Below the pieces are notes generated by a model, which worked only from the letters and a program-made list of their open reading frames with translations, was not told the DNA's origin and searched no databases. From NCBI RefSeq assembly GCF_018129005.1, contig NZ_JAAEDL010000012.1:97992-161991 (forward strand): a DNA stretch of 64,000 nucleotides. Direction: 5' to 3'. The position numbers and the translations under genes are program-made. Shown one piece after another: positions 1-7,038 of this stretch (position 1 is the first letter of the stretch; every line of letters starts with the position of its first letter). Source of the DNA: Neoroseomonas eburnea (GTDB lineage: Bacteria > Pseudomonadota > Alphaproteobacteria > Acetobacterales > Acetobacteraceae).

Positions 1-1
1 C

Positions 2-229
2 ATCGTCAATCCGGGGCAGTCCATGATCCTCGGCCTCGGGGCCGTGGAATCGCTGTTCCGCCCCGATGCCAACGGCGCGCCCGCGCTGCGCCGGGAAGTG
101 ACGCTGGTGCTCTCCGCCGATCACCGCGTGCTCGATGGCGCGGCCGCTGCCGCCTTTCTCGCCCGTATCGTCGCGCTTCTGGAAAGGCCGCTCGCCCTGC
201 TGCGCCCGCCGGCCGAAGAAAGGACCTGA
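2..229 (+). CDS. 2-oxoacid dehydrogenase E2 acyltransferase, C-terminal fragment
   Basis: This is the C-terminal end of a dihydrolipoamide acyltransferase; the gene begins to the left of the window. The visible 75 residues contain the family's catalytic motif in the form DHRVLDG, whose His is the general base of the acyl-transfer site (HxxxDG in the family), preceded by the usual hydrophobic strand around LGLGAVE. The product would transfer acyl groups from lipoyl-lysine to CoA inside a pyruvate, 2-oxoglutarate or branched-chain 2-oxoacid dehydrogenase complex, or an acetoin-type complex. Which complex cannot be decided without the lipoyl and E1/E3-binding domains. The gene stops only 3 bases before the acyl-CoA dehydrogenase start, so it probably belongs to the same operon of acyl-CoA metabolism. 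Confidence 0.88.
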   Translation: MVNPGQSMILGLGAVESLFRPDANGAPALRREVTLVLSADHRVLDGAAAAAFLARIVALLERPLALLRPPAEERT

Positions 230-232
230 TCC

Positions 233-1405
233 ATGGAGTTCCGGCTGTCCGAAGACCAGCGCCTGCTGGTCGAGACCGCCCGCAAGGTCGGCGAGCGCTT
301 CGGCCCCGAGTACTGGCGCGACCTCGATGCGCGTAAGGCCTATCCGACGGAGGCCTGGGCGGCGATCTGCGACGCCGGCCTCTGCGGCATCACCCTGCCG
401 GAGGAATATGGTGGCTCCGGCCTCGGCATGCTGGAACTGGCGCTGGCAATCGAGGCCCTGACGGCTGGCGGCGCGGGGTCCACCCTTGCGCAGATGTTCA
501 TGCTCAATCCGATCTTCGGCGGCGTGAGCATCGCGAAGTTCGGCAGCGAGGTGCAGAAGAAGGCGCTGTTGCCGGGCCTTTTGCGCGGCGAGATCACCTT
601 CTGCATGGCGCTGACGGAACCCGATGCCGGCACCAACAGCCTGGAGGTGCGCAGTTTCGCGCGCGTCGACGGAAACGGCTGGCGCCTCAACGGCCGCAAG
701 GTCTGGATCACCGCGGTACCGCAGGCGACGAAGATGCTCGTCGTCGCGCGCACCAGGAAGGTCGAGGAGGTGCAGCGACGCACCCAGGGGATCAGCCTCT
801 TCATGATCGAGCCGGATCGCGCCGGCGTCGGTCACACCCCGATCGACAAGCTCGGCACCAATACGCTGCCATCGTCCTCGGTCTTCTTCGACGAGGTGCG
901 CGTCGAACCCGACGACCTGGTCGGCACGCTCGATGATGGCTGGTCCGCGCTGCTCGACGTGCTGAACACGGAGCGCATCGTCACCACCGCTGGGCTGGTG
1001 GGCACGGTGGAACTCGCGATCCGCAGTGCCGTGACCTATGCGCAGGGACGGAAGGTGTTCGGCGGCAAGCCGATCGCGTCCTATCAGGGTCTGCAGTTCC
1101 CGCTTGCGCAGGCGCACGCGCTCGGGGAGGCCGCGCGGCTGCTGAACCACAAGGCGGCGGCCCTGTGCGACCTCGGGGAGCCGTACGGTTCGGCCGCGAA
1201 CCAGGCAAAGCTTCTGGCTGCGCAGGCTGCGGCACAGGCGACCGAGCGCGCCATGCAGACGATGGGCGGCATGGGCTACGCGAAGGAATTCGACGTCGAG
1301 CGCCTGTGGCGCGATGCGCGCCTGTTCCGCTTCGCGCCGGTTTCCGAGGAGATGGTGCTGAATTTCATCGCCGTGCACGATCTGGGTATGCCGCGCGGCT
1401 ACTGA
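233..1405 (+). CDS. acyl-CoA dehydrogenase family protein
   Basis: This 390-residue flavoprotein has the standard length and three-domain layout of acyl-CoA dehydrogenases, which form the 2,3-enoyl-CoA from an acyl-CoA and pass electrons to ETF. The FAD-binding middle domain shows TEPDAG (residues 128-133) and WRLNGRKVWIT (about 150-160). The C-terminal helical domain carries QTMGGMGY. Where classical members have a GTxEI-like segment near the catalytic glutamate, this protein has PVSEEM, which still offers a Glu but suggests an unusual substrate. The gene starts 3 bases after the E2 gene and ends 12 bases before an acyl-CoA ligase, so the three are very likely co-transcribed. The substrate chain cannot be read from sequence. 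Confidence 0.93.
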   Translation: MEFRLSEDQRLLVETARKVGERFGPEYWRDLDARKAYPTEAWAAICDAGLCGITLPEEYGGSGLGMLELALAIEALTAGGAGSTLAQMFMLNPIFGGVSIAKFGSEVQKKALLPGLLRGEITFCMALTEPDAGTNSLEVRSFARVDGNGWRLNGRKVWITAVPQATKMLVVARTRKVEEVQRRTQGISLFMIEPDRAGVGHTPIDKLGTNTLPSSSVFFDEVRVEPDDLVGTLDDGWSALLDVLNTERIVTTAGLVGTVELAIRSAVTYAQGRKVFGGKPIASYQGLQFPLAQAHALGEAARLLNHKAAALCDLGEPYGSAANQAKLLAAQAAAQATERAMQTMGGMGYAKEFDVERLWRDARLFRFAPVSEEMVLNFIAVHDLGMPRGY

Positions 1406-1417
1406 GGGGGGCTGAGA

Positions 1418-2920
1418 ATGCTCAACCTGTCAGCCTTCGTTGCTTTCCACGCACGGCAGCGGCCGGACGCGCTGGCGATCGTCTACGGCGCGCAGCGCGT
1501 CACCTACGCCGCCCTCCAGGCACGGACCGAGGCGCTTTCCGCGCTCCTCGCATCGCGCGGCATCGAGGCCGGACAGGTCGTCGCGGCATTCATGAAGAAT
1601 TCCGCCGCCTTCGTGCAACTGGCGATCGCCACCAGCCGCGTCGGTGCGGTCTTCCTGCCCATCAACTTCCGCCTGGCGCGGGAGGAGGTGGCCTACATCG
1701 TGGAGAATGCTCGCGCGCGCCTGGTCTTCTCCGACAGTGAATTCGCGCCCGTGGTGGGCGGCCTGCCGGGCCTGGTGCTGCTCGACGCCGATGCGCAGGA
1801 GGATCCTACGCGGCTGGTGCCGCCGGGCCTGCCCATACCATCACCCGTCGCACGGCAGGAAGACGATCTGTTCCGCCTGATGTACACCTCCGGCACGACG
1901 GACCGGCCGAAGGGCGTCATGCATTCCTATGGCAACTTCTACTGGAAGTGCATGGAGCATGTCGTCGCACTCGGCCTGACGGCGGCAGATCGGCTGCTCG
2001 TGGTCGGCCCACTTTACCATGTCGGCGCGTTCGACCTGCCGGGCCTCGGCGTGCTTTGGGTCGGCGGCACGCTCTGCATCCTGCGGGACTTCGACGCCGC
2101 CGCCGCCGTCGCCGCGATCGCGCATGAGAGACTGACCGGCGCGTGGATGGCCCCGGTGATGCTGTCCCGCACTCTGGAGCACGGCAACCCGGATGGGCTC
2201 GACCTGTCCTCGCTCCGCTGGTGCGTCGGCGGCGGCGAGAAGACGCCGGAGGCCCGCATCCGCGCCTTCACCGGCCTCTTTCCGAACGGCCGCTACATCG
2301 ACGCCTACGGCCTGACCGAGACCTGCAGCGGCGACACCTTGATGGAGGCGGGATGGGAGATCGCGAAGATCGGCTCCACCGGCCGCGCCACGCCGCATGT
2401 CGAGATCACCATCCGCGACGATGCGGGGCAGATGCTGCCGGCCGGCCAGGAGGGCGAGATCTGCCTGCGCGGCCCGAAGGTGTTCAGGGGCTATTGGCAG
2501 GACGCGGCGAAGACCGCGGCATCCTTCCATCCGGACGGCTGGTTCCGCAGCGGCGACGTCGGTTATCTCGATGCCGACGGCTTCCTGTTCCTCACCGACC
2601 GCAGGAAGGACATGATCATTTCCGGCGGCGAGAACATCGCGAGCTCGGAAGTGGAGCGCGTCCTCTATGCCATGCCCGAGGTCAGCGAGGCGGCGGTCAT
2701 CGGCGTGCCTGACCCGCGCTGGGGGGAGAAGCCCGTCGCCGTCGTGGTTCTGCGCGACGGCGCAACGCTCGACCTTGCGGCGGTGCAGGCGCATTGCCGG
2801 GCGCATCTCGCGGGATTCAAGGTGCCGAAGGCGCTTGAACTTCGCGACGCGCTGCCGCGCAATCCCTCGGGCAAGGTGCTCAAGCGTGTGCTGCGCGAGG
2901 AACTCGCGCACAGGAGCTAG
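1418..2920 (+). CDS. acyl-CoA synthetase (AMP-binding, class I adenylate-forming)
   Basis: This 500-residue protein activates a carboxylic acid as acyl-AMP and then as an acyl-CoA thioester. Visible signatures are the phosphate-binding loop YTSGTTDRPKG (residues 156-166), YGLTETCSGDT (A5-type motif), RSGDVGYLDADG (A7-A8 hinge region with the ATP-ribose Asp) and the C-terminal NPSGKVLK with the catalytic Lys near 486. No signal peptide or membrane segment is seen, so it is cytosolic. It has a GA-rich ribosome-binding stretch just before the ATG and sits between the acyl-CoA dehydrogenase and an MmgE/PrpD gene. It probably loads the substrate that the neighbouring dehydrogenase oxidises. Family is certain; the acid (short, medium or aryl) is unknown. 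Confidence 0.93.
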   Translation: MLNLSAFVAFHARQRPDALAIVYGAQRVTYAALQARTEALSALLASRGIEAGQVVAAFMKNSAAFVQLAIATSRVGAVFLPINFRLAREEVAYIVENARARLVFSDSEFAPVVGGLPGLVLLDADAQEDPTRLVPPGLPIPSPVARQEDDLFRLMYTSGTTDRPKGVMHSYGNFYWKCMEHVVALGLTAADRLLVVGPLYHVGAFDLPGLGVLWVGGTLCILRDFDAAAAVAAIAHERLTGAWMAPVMLSRTLEHGNPDGLDLSSLRWCVGGGEKTPEARIRAFTGLFPNGRYIDAYGLTETCSGDTLMEAGWEIAKIGSTGRATPHVEITIRDDAGQMLPAGQEGEICLRGPKVFRGYWQDAAKTAASFHPDGWFRSGDVGYLDADGFLFLTDRRKDMIISGGENIASSEVERVLYAMPEVSEAAVIGVPDPRWGEKPVAVVVLRDGATLDLAAVQAHCRAHLAGFKVPKALELRDALPRNPSGKVLKRVLREELAHRS

Positions 2921-2936
2921 GGTAGGAAACCGCGCC

Positions 2937-4295
2937 ATGATCGATACCGTTCCGCTCGCCCGCGCGCTGGCGCAGTTCATCGACGGGCTGGGTGCAGCGA
3001 CGATCCCGCCCGAGGTCGAGGCCAAGGCACGCGCCTGTCTGCTGAACGGCTACGGCATCGCGCTGGGTTGCCATGCGACGGAATTCGCACCGGTCGCGCG
3101 CGCCGCCGCGATCGCCATGGAAGGCGAGCAGGCGGACGGAGCGACGCTCTGGGGCGATGGCCGGCGCACCACCATCGTCGGCGCGACGCTGGCCAATGCC
3201 GCGCTCTCCCACGGCCGCGCGCAGGAAGATGCCTGCGGCGCGGCACATCTCGGCGCCATTCTCATCCCCCTGCTCACGGCGCTCTTCGAGGTGCGACGCC
3301 TGCCGCTGGATCGGCTGCTGCCCGCCCTGGTCGCGGGCTACGAGGCCGGTGGTCTGTTCGAGAAGGCACATGCCGGCCACACCACGCCCGCCGGCCTGCG
3401 TGCCTCCCCGATCTATGGCACGGTCGCTGCGGCCGCTGCCGTGGCGAAGGCCATGGCGCTGCCGGCCGATCGCATCGCCGCCGCGCTGTCCTACGGTGCG
3501 CACTTCGCCGGCGGCATCCTGCAGTCCTTCGCGGACGGCACCGACGAATGGCGCTACCAGGTCGGGCAGGCGGGCGTGAACGGGCTGATGGCGGCCGAGC
3601 TCGCGCGCCAGGGCGCCATCGCCGCGCCGCATGCCTTCGAGGGCAGTGCCGGCTACATCCGCGCCTTCGCGCGTGTCGCGCCGGATGCGGCGGGGCTCGC
3701 CGCAAAGCTCGGCCAGGAATGGTCCACCATGCGCGTGGCCTTCAAGCCCTTCCCGGTCTGCGCCTTCAACCAGACGCCGGTGACTGCGGCGCTGCGGCTG
3801 AAGGATCGCATCGGTGGCCGCGCCATCGCCAGCGTGGCCGTGCGCATGAATCCCTATGAGGTCGGCTATGCCGGCATGGACAGCAAGGGGCCGTTCGGCA
3901 CCGTCTCCGGCACGCTGATGTCCATCCCCTTCTGCATCGCTGCGACCCTGCTGCGCGGCACACCGACCATGGGCATCATGAAGGACTACGACAACGCTGA
4001 CGTGAACAGTCTGATGCAGGCGGTGGAAGTCGTGGCGGACGCCGATGTGCCGACGCTTTCCGCCGTCATCTCCGTGCGCCTTGCGGATGGCGGCGAGCTC
4101 ATCCAGGACCAGCGCATGACCGCCGCCGACTACAGCTACGACCACGCGCGCGCGATGGAACTGGTGCGGCGCATCGGTGCCGAGGAGGGTGTCCCCTCCA
4201 TCGCCTATGACAGGATGGAGGCCTTCGTCATGGGTCTGCCCGGTGGTGCCGTGGCGGATGTCGTCGGTTGCTTCGGACTGCTGCCGAAGACCTGA
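2937..4295 (+). CDS. MmgE/PrpD family protein (2-methylcitrate/cis-aconitate-type lyase)
   Basis: This 452-residue protein belongs to the MmgE/PrpD family, which includes 2-methylcitrate dehydratase and cis-aconitate decarboxylase. The characteristic all-helical N-terminal half is visible, with the segments ALSHGRAQEDACGAAHLG and GYEAGGLFEKAHAG. The small C-terminal domain starts near the FPVCAFNQTP stretch. I placed the start at the ATG 16 bases after the ligase stop, because upstream in-frame codons overlap the ligase gene. Many alphaproteobacteria carry several MmgE/PrpD paralogs next to Bug receptors and acyl-CoA genes, acting on uncharacterised carboxylic acids, so a role in true methylcitrate metabolism is not implied; prpB and prpC are absent here. 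Confidence 0.88.
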   Translation: MIDTVPLARALAQFIDGLGAATIPPEVEAKARACLLNGYGIALGCHATEFAPVARAAAIAMEGEQADGATLWGDGRRTTIVGATLANAALSHGRAQEDACGAAHLGAILIPLLTALFEVRRLPLDRLLPALVAGYEAGGLFEKAHAGHTTPAGLRASPIYGTVAAAAAVAKAMALPADRIAAALSYGAHFAGGILQSFADGTDEWRYQVGQAGVNGLMAAELARQGAIAAPHAFEGSAGYIRAFARVAPDAAGLAAKLGQEWSTMRVAFKPFPVCAFNQTPVTAALRLKDRIGGRAIASVAVRMNPYEVGYAGMDSKGPFGTVSGTLMSIPFCIAATLLRGTPTMGIMKDYDNADVNSLMQAVEVVADADVPTLSAVISVRLADGGELIQDQRMTAADYSYDHARAMELVRRIGAEEGVPSIAYDRMEAFVMGLPGGAVADVVGCFGLLPKT

Positions 4296-4319
4296 TCGAC
4301 GACACCGCCTGCGGCACTG

Positions 4320-5303
4320 TCAGGATACCGAGATGCCCGCCATGCGCGCGATGCGCGTCCAGGATTCCGTCTCCCGCACCACACGGTCGGAGAGTGCCTC
4401 CGGTGAGCTGGGACTGACCAGCGCGCCGGCCGCGAAGGCCCTGTCACGGATCGCCTGGTCGGCGAGCACCTGGTTCAGCTTCTCCGACAGCAGGCGTACC
4501 ACCGGCGCCGGCACGCCACGCGGCGCGAAAACCGCGAACCAGACGTTCAGGCCGAGGTTGGGCATGCCCTGCTCGGCAGCGGAGGGTACATCCGGCAGGC
4601 CGGGATGCCGCACGTCGGAACTAACGCACAGCGCGCGCAGCTTGCCGTCGCGCACCAGCGGCGTCAGCGGCGGCGGCGAGTTCATGTAGAACTGTATGCG
4701 CCCGGCGATGAGGTCGCGGATCGTCTCGCCCGTGCCGCGATAGGGCACGTGCAGCAGGTCGATGCCCGCACGATGCTTGAGGTACTCGGTCCCCATGTGG
4801 TGCATCGAGCCGATCCCGGCCGAGGCGTAGGTCATCTCACCCGGCCGCCGCTTTGCCAGCGCGATGAATTCCTGCAGCGTCGTTGCCGGCACGGTCGGGT
4901 GCGTGACGAAGAGCTGCGGCGTGTCGGTGATCTGGCCGACCGCCTGGAAGTCGCGCGTCGGCACGATATCGCCAAGGCCGCCGATGGCCGGGCGCGCCGT
5001 CATCGTCGCGCAGTAGCCACAGAGCAGCGTCGTGCCGTCCGCCGGAGCGCGCAGGACGGATTGCAGCCCGACCACGTCGTTCCCGCCGGGACGGTTCTCC
5101 ACCACCATGGTGGCGCCGAGTGCGCGGCCGAAGGAATCCGCGACCAGCCGCGCGCTGAAATCGGTGCCGCCTCCGGCCGGGGACGGCACGACGAGAGTGA
5201 TGGTTCGCCCGGCGAGGCTGCCCTGCGCCGAGGCAAGTCGCGGCGCCGCGAACGTCGCGAGCCCGGCGCCGAGCAAAGCCCGGCGCGGCATGGTGAAGTT
5301 CAT
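4320..5303 (-). CDS. Bug/TctC-family tripartite tricarboxylate receptor
   Basis: This is a 327-residue periplasmic solute receptor of the Bug family. The N terminus has a signal peptide (MNFTMPRRALLGAGLATF and cleavage after ASAQG), with a weak twin-arginine look. The mature part starts with the family pattern ITLVVPSPAGGGTDFSARL, followed by VVENRPGG (ligand-loop region) and YRGTGETIRDLIAGRI. Its ATG has a strong ribosome-binding site, GGAGGAAA. Such receptors bind carboxylates and normally deliver them to TctAB-type membrane subunits, but no tctA or tctB gene is near, so this is an orphan receptor. It converges on the MmgE/PrpD gene with 24 bases between the stops and is followed upstream by an AhpD-like gene and an SDR gene on the same strand. 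Confidence 0.93.
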   Translation of the reverse strand: MNFTMPRRALLGAGLATFAAPRLASAQGSLAGRTITLVVPSPAGGGTDFSARLVADSFGRALGATMVVENRPGGNDVVGLQSVLRAPADGTTLLCGYCATMTARPAIGGLGDIVPTRDFQAVGQITDTPQLFVTHPTVPATTLQEFIALAKRRPGEMTYASAGIGSMHHMGTEYLKHRAGIDLLHVPYRGTGETIRDLIAGRIQFYMNSPPPLTPLVRDGKLRALCVSSDVRHPGLPDVPSAAEQGMPNLGLNVWFAVFAPRGVPAPVVRLLSEKLNQVLADQAIRDRAFAAGALVSPSSPEALSDRVVRETESWTRIARMAGISVS

Positions 5304-5326
5304 TTTCGTTTCCTCCGGGTGGACCT

Positions 5327-5881
5327 TCAGGGCGCTTCAGGGAATGGCAGCGGCGATGGCACCGGCACCTGCCCGACATTCAGGATGAAGGAGAGCAGCG
5401 TATAATAGCCGAGCACGCCCAGCAGTTCGACAAGCCGCGCTTCGCCGAGGGTGTCGCGCGCCATAGCGAACTCGGAATCGTCAAGCCGGCCATGCTCGAG
5501 TACCGCTTGAGAGATCCGCCAGACAAGCTGCTCCGTCACATCCGCGAATTGCGGATCCTGCCTCTGCAGCAGGCGCCCCAACGCCTCCGCATCCACGCCG
5601 GCCTTCAGTGCGATCGGGTGGTGCGCGAACCATTCGTACTGCGCCGACCAGTGGCGCGAGACCGTGAGGATCGCAATCTCCCGCAACCGGTCGTCGAGCA
5701 GTCCGGCGAAGCGCAGGCTGGCGCCCAGGTGCTGCACGGCATCGGCCATCGCCGGGGCGCGCAGCAGCACGGTGAAGGGCCCGCCGACGGCGCCGCGCGG
5801 ACCGGAAGCGATGGCGTCGAACACCGCGCGCTGCGCGTCGTCCAGCGCCTCCCGCGGCAGCGGAGGGAAGCGGCCGCTCAT
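5327..5881 (-). CDS. carboxymuconolactone decarboxylase / AhpD-like protein
   Basis: This 184-residue protein has the helical fold signature of the carboxymuconolactone decarboxylase/AhpD family. The core segment REIAILTVSRHWSAQYEW followed by FAHHPIALKAGVD gives the E...H pattern typical of the subgroup that lacks the CxxC of true AhpD peroxidoreductases; indeed no CxxC is present. I chose the ATG that overlaps the stop of the upstream SDR gene by four bases (ATGA), because in-frame sequence further upstream lies inside that gene. The two genes are therefore probably translated together. Members next to catabolic genes are usually of unknown substrate; decarboxylase activity is not established. 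Confidence 0.8.
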   Translation of the reverse strand: MSGRFPPLPREALDDAQRAVFDAIASGPRGAVGGPFTVLLRAPAMADAVQHLGASLRFAGLLDDRLREIAILTVSRHWSAQYEWFAHHPIALKAGVDAEALGRLLQRQDPQFADVTEQLVWRISQAVLEHGRLDDSEFAMARDTLGEARLVELLGVLGYYTLLSFILNVGQVPVPSPLPFPEAP

Positions 5882-6687
5882 GCCGCCCCCGGCATCATGG
5901 CGCTGATGCCGCCATCCACGATGATCTCGGTTCCGGTGATGTAGCGCGCCTCGTCGGAGGCAAGGAACAGCACCGCATGCGCCACGTCCCATCCGGTGCC
6001 CATCTTGCCGGTGGGCACCTGCGCGTCGCGCCTGGCGATCAGTGTCGCCGCGTCATTGGCGCCGAGCTGGCGCAGCAGCCGGTTCTCGACCAGCGGCGTG
6101 TGCATCAGCCCGGGGATCACGGTGTTGCAGCGCACGCCGCTGCGCGCCTGGTCCATCGCCACGGACTTGGAGAGGCCGATCACGCCCATCTTGGAGGCCG
6201 AGTAGGCGATGTGCGGCCGGTCGCCGCTCATTCGGAGCGCGGCGATCGAGGCGACGTTGACGATCGCCGCCGTCTCTTGCCGGCGCAGATGAGGCAGGGC
6301 GTGCTTGCAGCCGAGGAAGACGCTCCGCAGGTTAATGTCGAACTGCTTGTCCCATACCTCCTCGCTCATCGTCTCGGCACTGCCGGGGTGCGAGCCGCCG
6401 ACATTGTTCACGAGGATGTCGAGCCGCCCGAAGGCCGCAACGGCGGCCTCGATGGCGGCCTTCACCTCGTCGCTTCTGGTGACGTCAGCCGTATGCGCGA
6501 TGGCGCGGCCGCCCTCTGAGGTGATCAGCGCGACCGTTTCTGCGGCTGCCTCCGCGTTGTTGTCGATGCAGAAGACCGCGGCGCCCTGGCGGGCGAAGAG
6601 GACGGCCGTGGCCTTGCCGTTGCCCCAACCCGGGCCGACCGATCCGGCGCCGGAGACGATCGCCGCCTTGCCTGTGAGATCGAGCAC
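5878..6687 (-). CDS. short-chain dehydrogenase/reductase (SDR)
   Basis: This 269-residue classical SDR is an NAD(P)-dependent oxidoreductase of the cytosol. The cofactor-binding start IVSGAGSVGPGWGNGKAT is a glycine-rich variant of TGxxxGxG with an insertion, followed by FCIDNN, where the acidic residue at the end of the second strand favours NAD. NNVGG follows, and the catalytic Ser, Tyr and Lys lie in VASIAAL and YSASK. The C terminus shows the usual ITGTEIIVDGG. The start codon is GTG, preceded by GGGGGAAA. It overlaps the AhpD-like gene by four bases and lies upstream of the Bug receptor gene, so a three-gene catabolic unit is likely. The substrate cannot be inferred. Confidence 0.9.
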   Translation of the reverse strand: MLDLTGKAAIVSGAGSVGPGWGNGKATAVLFARQGAAVFCIDNNAEAAAETVALITSEGGRAIAHTADVTRSDEVKAAIEAAVAAFGRLDILVNNVGGSHPGSAETMSEEVWDKQFDINLRSVFLGCKHALPHLRRQETAAIVNVASIAALRMSGDRPHIAYSASKMGVIGLSKSVAMDQARSGVRCNTVIPGLMHTPLVENRLLRQLGANDAATLIARRDAQVPTGKMGTGWDVAHAVLFLASDEARYITGTEIIVDGGISAMMPGAA

Positions 6688-7038
6688 GTTTCCCCCGTCG
6701 TTGCGTTCAACTGACGCTTCCGTACATGCGCGGTGGAATCATGGCAACTGATCGGGGTGTTGTGCGGCGGCAACTCGCGAGCTTGTCCATGAATGGACGC
6801 GAGAGCGTTGGTCTTTCAGACGCTCCGGCCGCGAGGCCCCTCCCGCGATGCGACGATGGATGTGCCGATCGCCGGTCGTGTCATGGCCTTGCGGTCGCAA
6901 GCTTGTCGCCCTCGGCGATGGATTGAATCCTTCCTTCGCGCGGCTGTGAACACGCTGCACAGGATACTCGCCGACGCTGGATCCGCTGCACCAGCCGGAG
7001 GGTGGTGGGGCCACGCGGACGCGGCCCCACACATTTGG
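6688..7038. other. intergenic region between SDR gene and RTX gene
   Basis: This 351-base gap lies between the start of the SDR gene and the stop of the RTX phosphodiesterase gene. It must hold the promoter of the leftward SDR operon. At its right end it contains a GC-rich hairpin that could end the RTX gene transcript. Short reading frames here have arginine- and proline-rich translations typical of non-coding GC-rich DNA. I see no RNA gene in it. Confidence 0.5.
7005..7030 (-). terminator. GC-rich hairpin after RTX gene
   Basis: Arms GTGGGGCC (7005-7012) and GGCCCCAC (7023-7030) pair perfectly over 8 bases with a 10-base loop. It lies 9 bases beyond the stop of the leftward RTX gene. There is no T-run after it on the transcribed strand, so it may be a transcript-stabilising hairpin rather than a true intrinsic terminator. 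Confidence 0.5.

Noticed and set aside
2937..4295. Methylcitrate-cycle dehydratase prpD
   Set aside because: Family membership is clear, but prpB and prpC are absent and the neighbours are acyl-CoA enzymes, so the gene symbol was not assigned.
6739..7032. 97-codon minus-strand frame in the gap before the SDR gene
   Set aside because: Arg/Ser/Pro-rich translation, no ribosome-binding site, and it contains the hairpin region.
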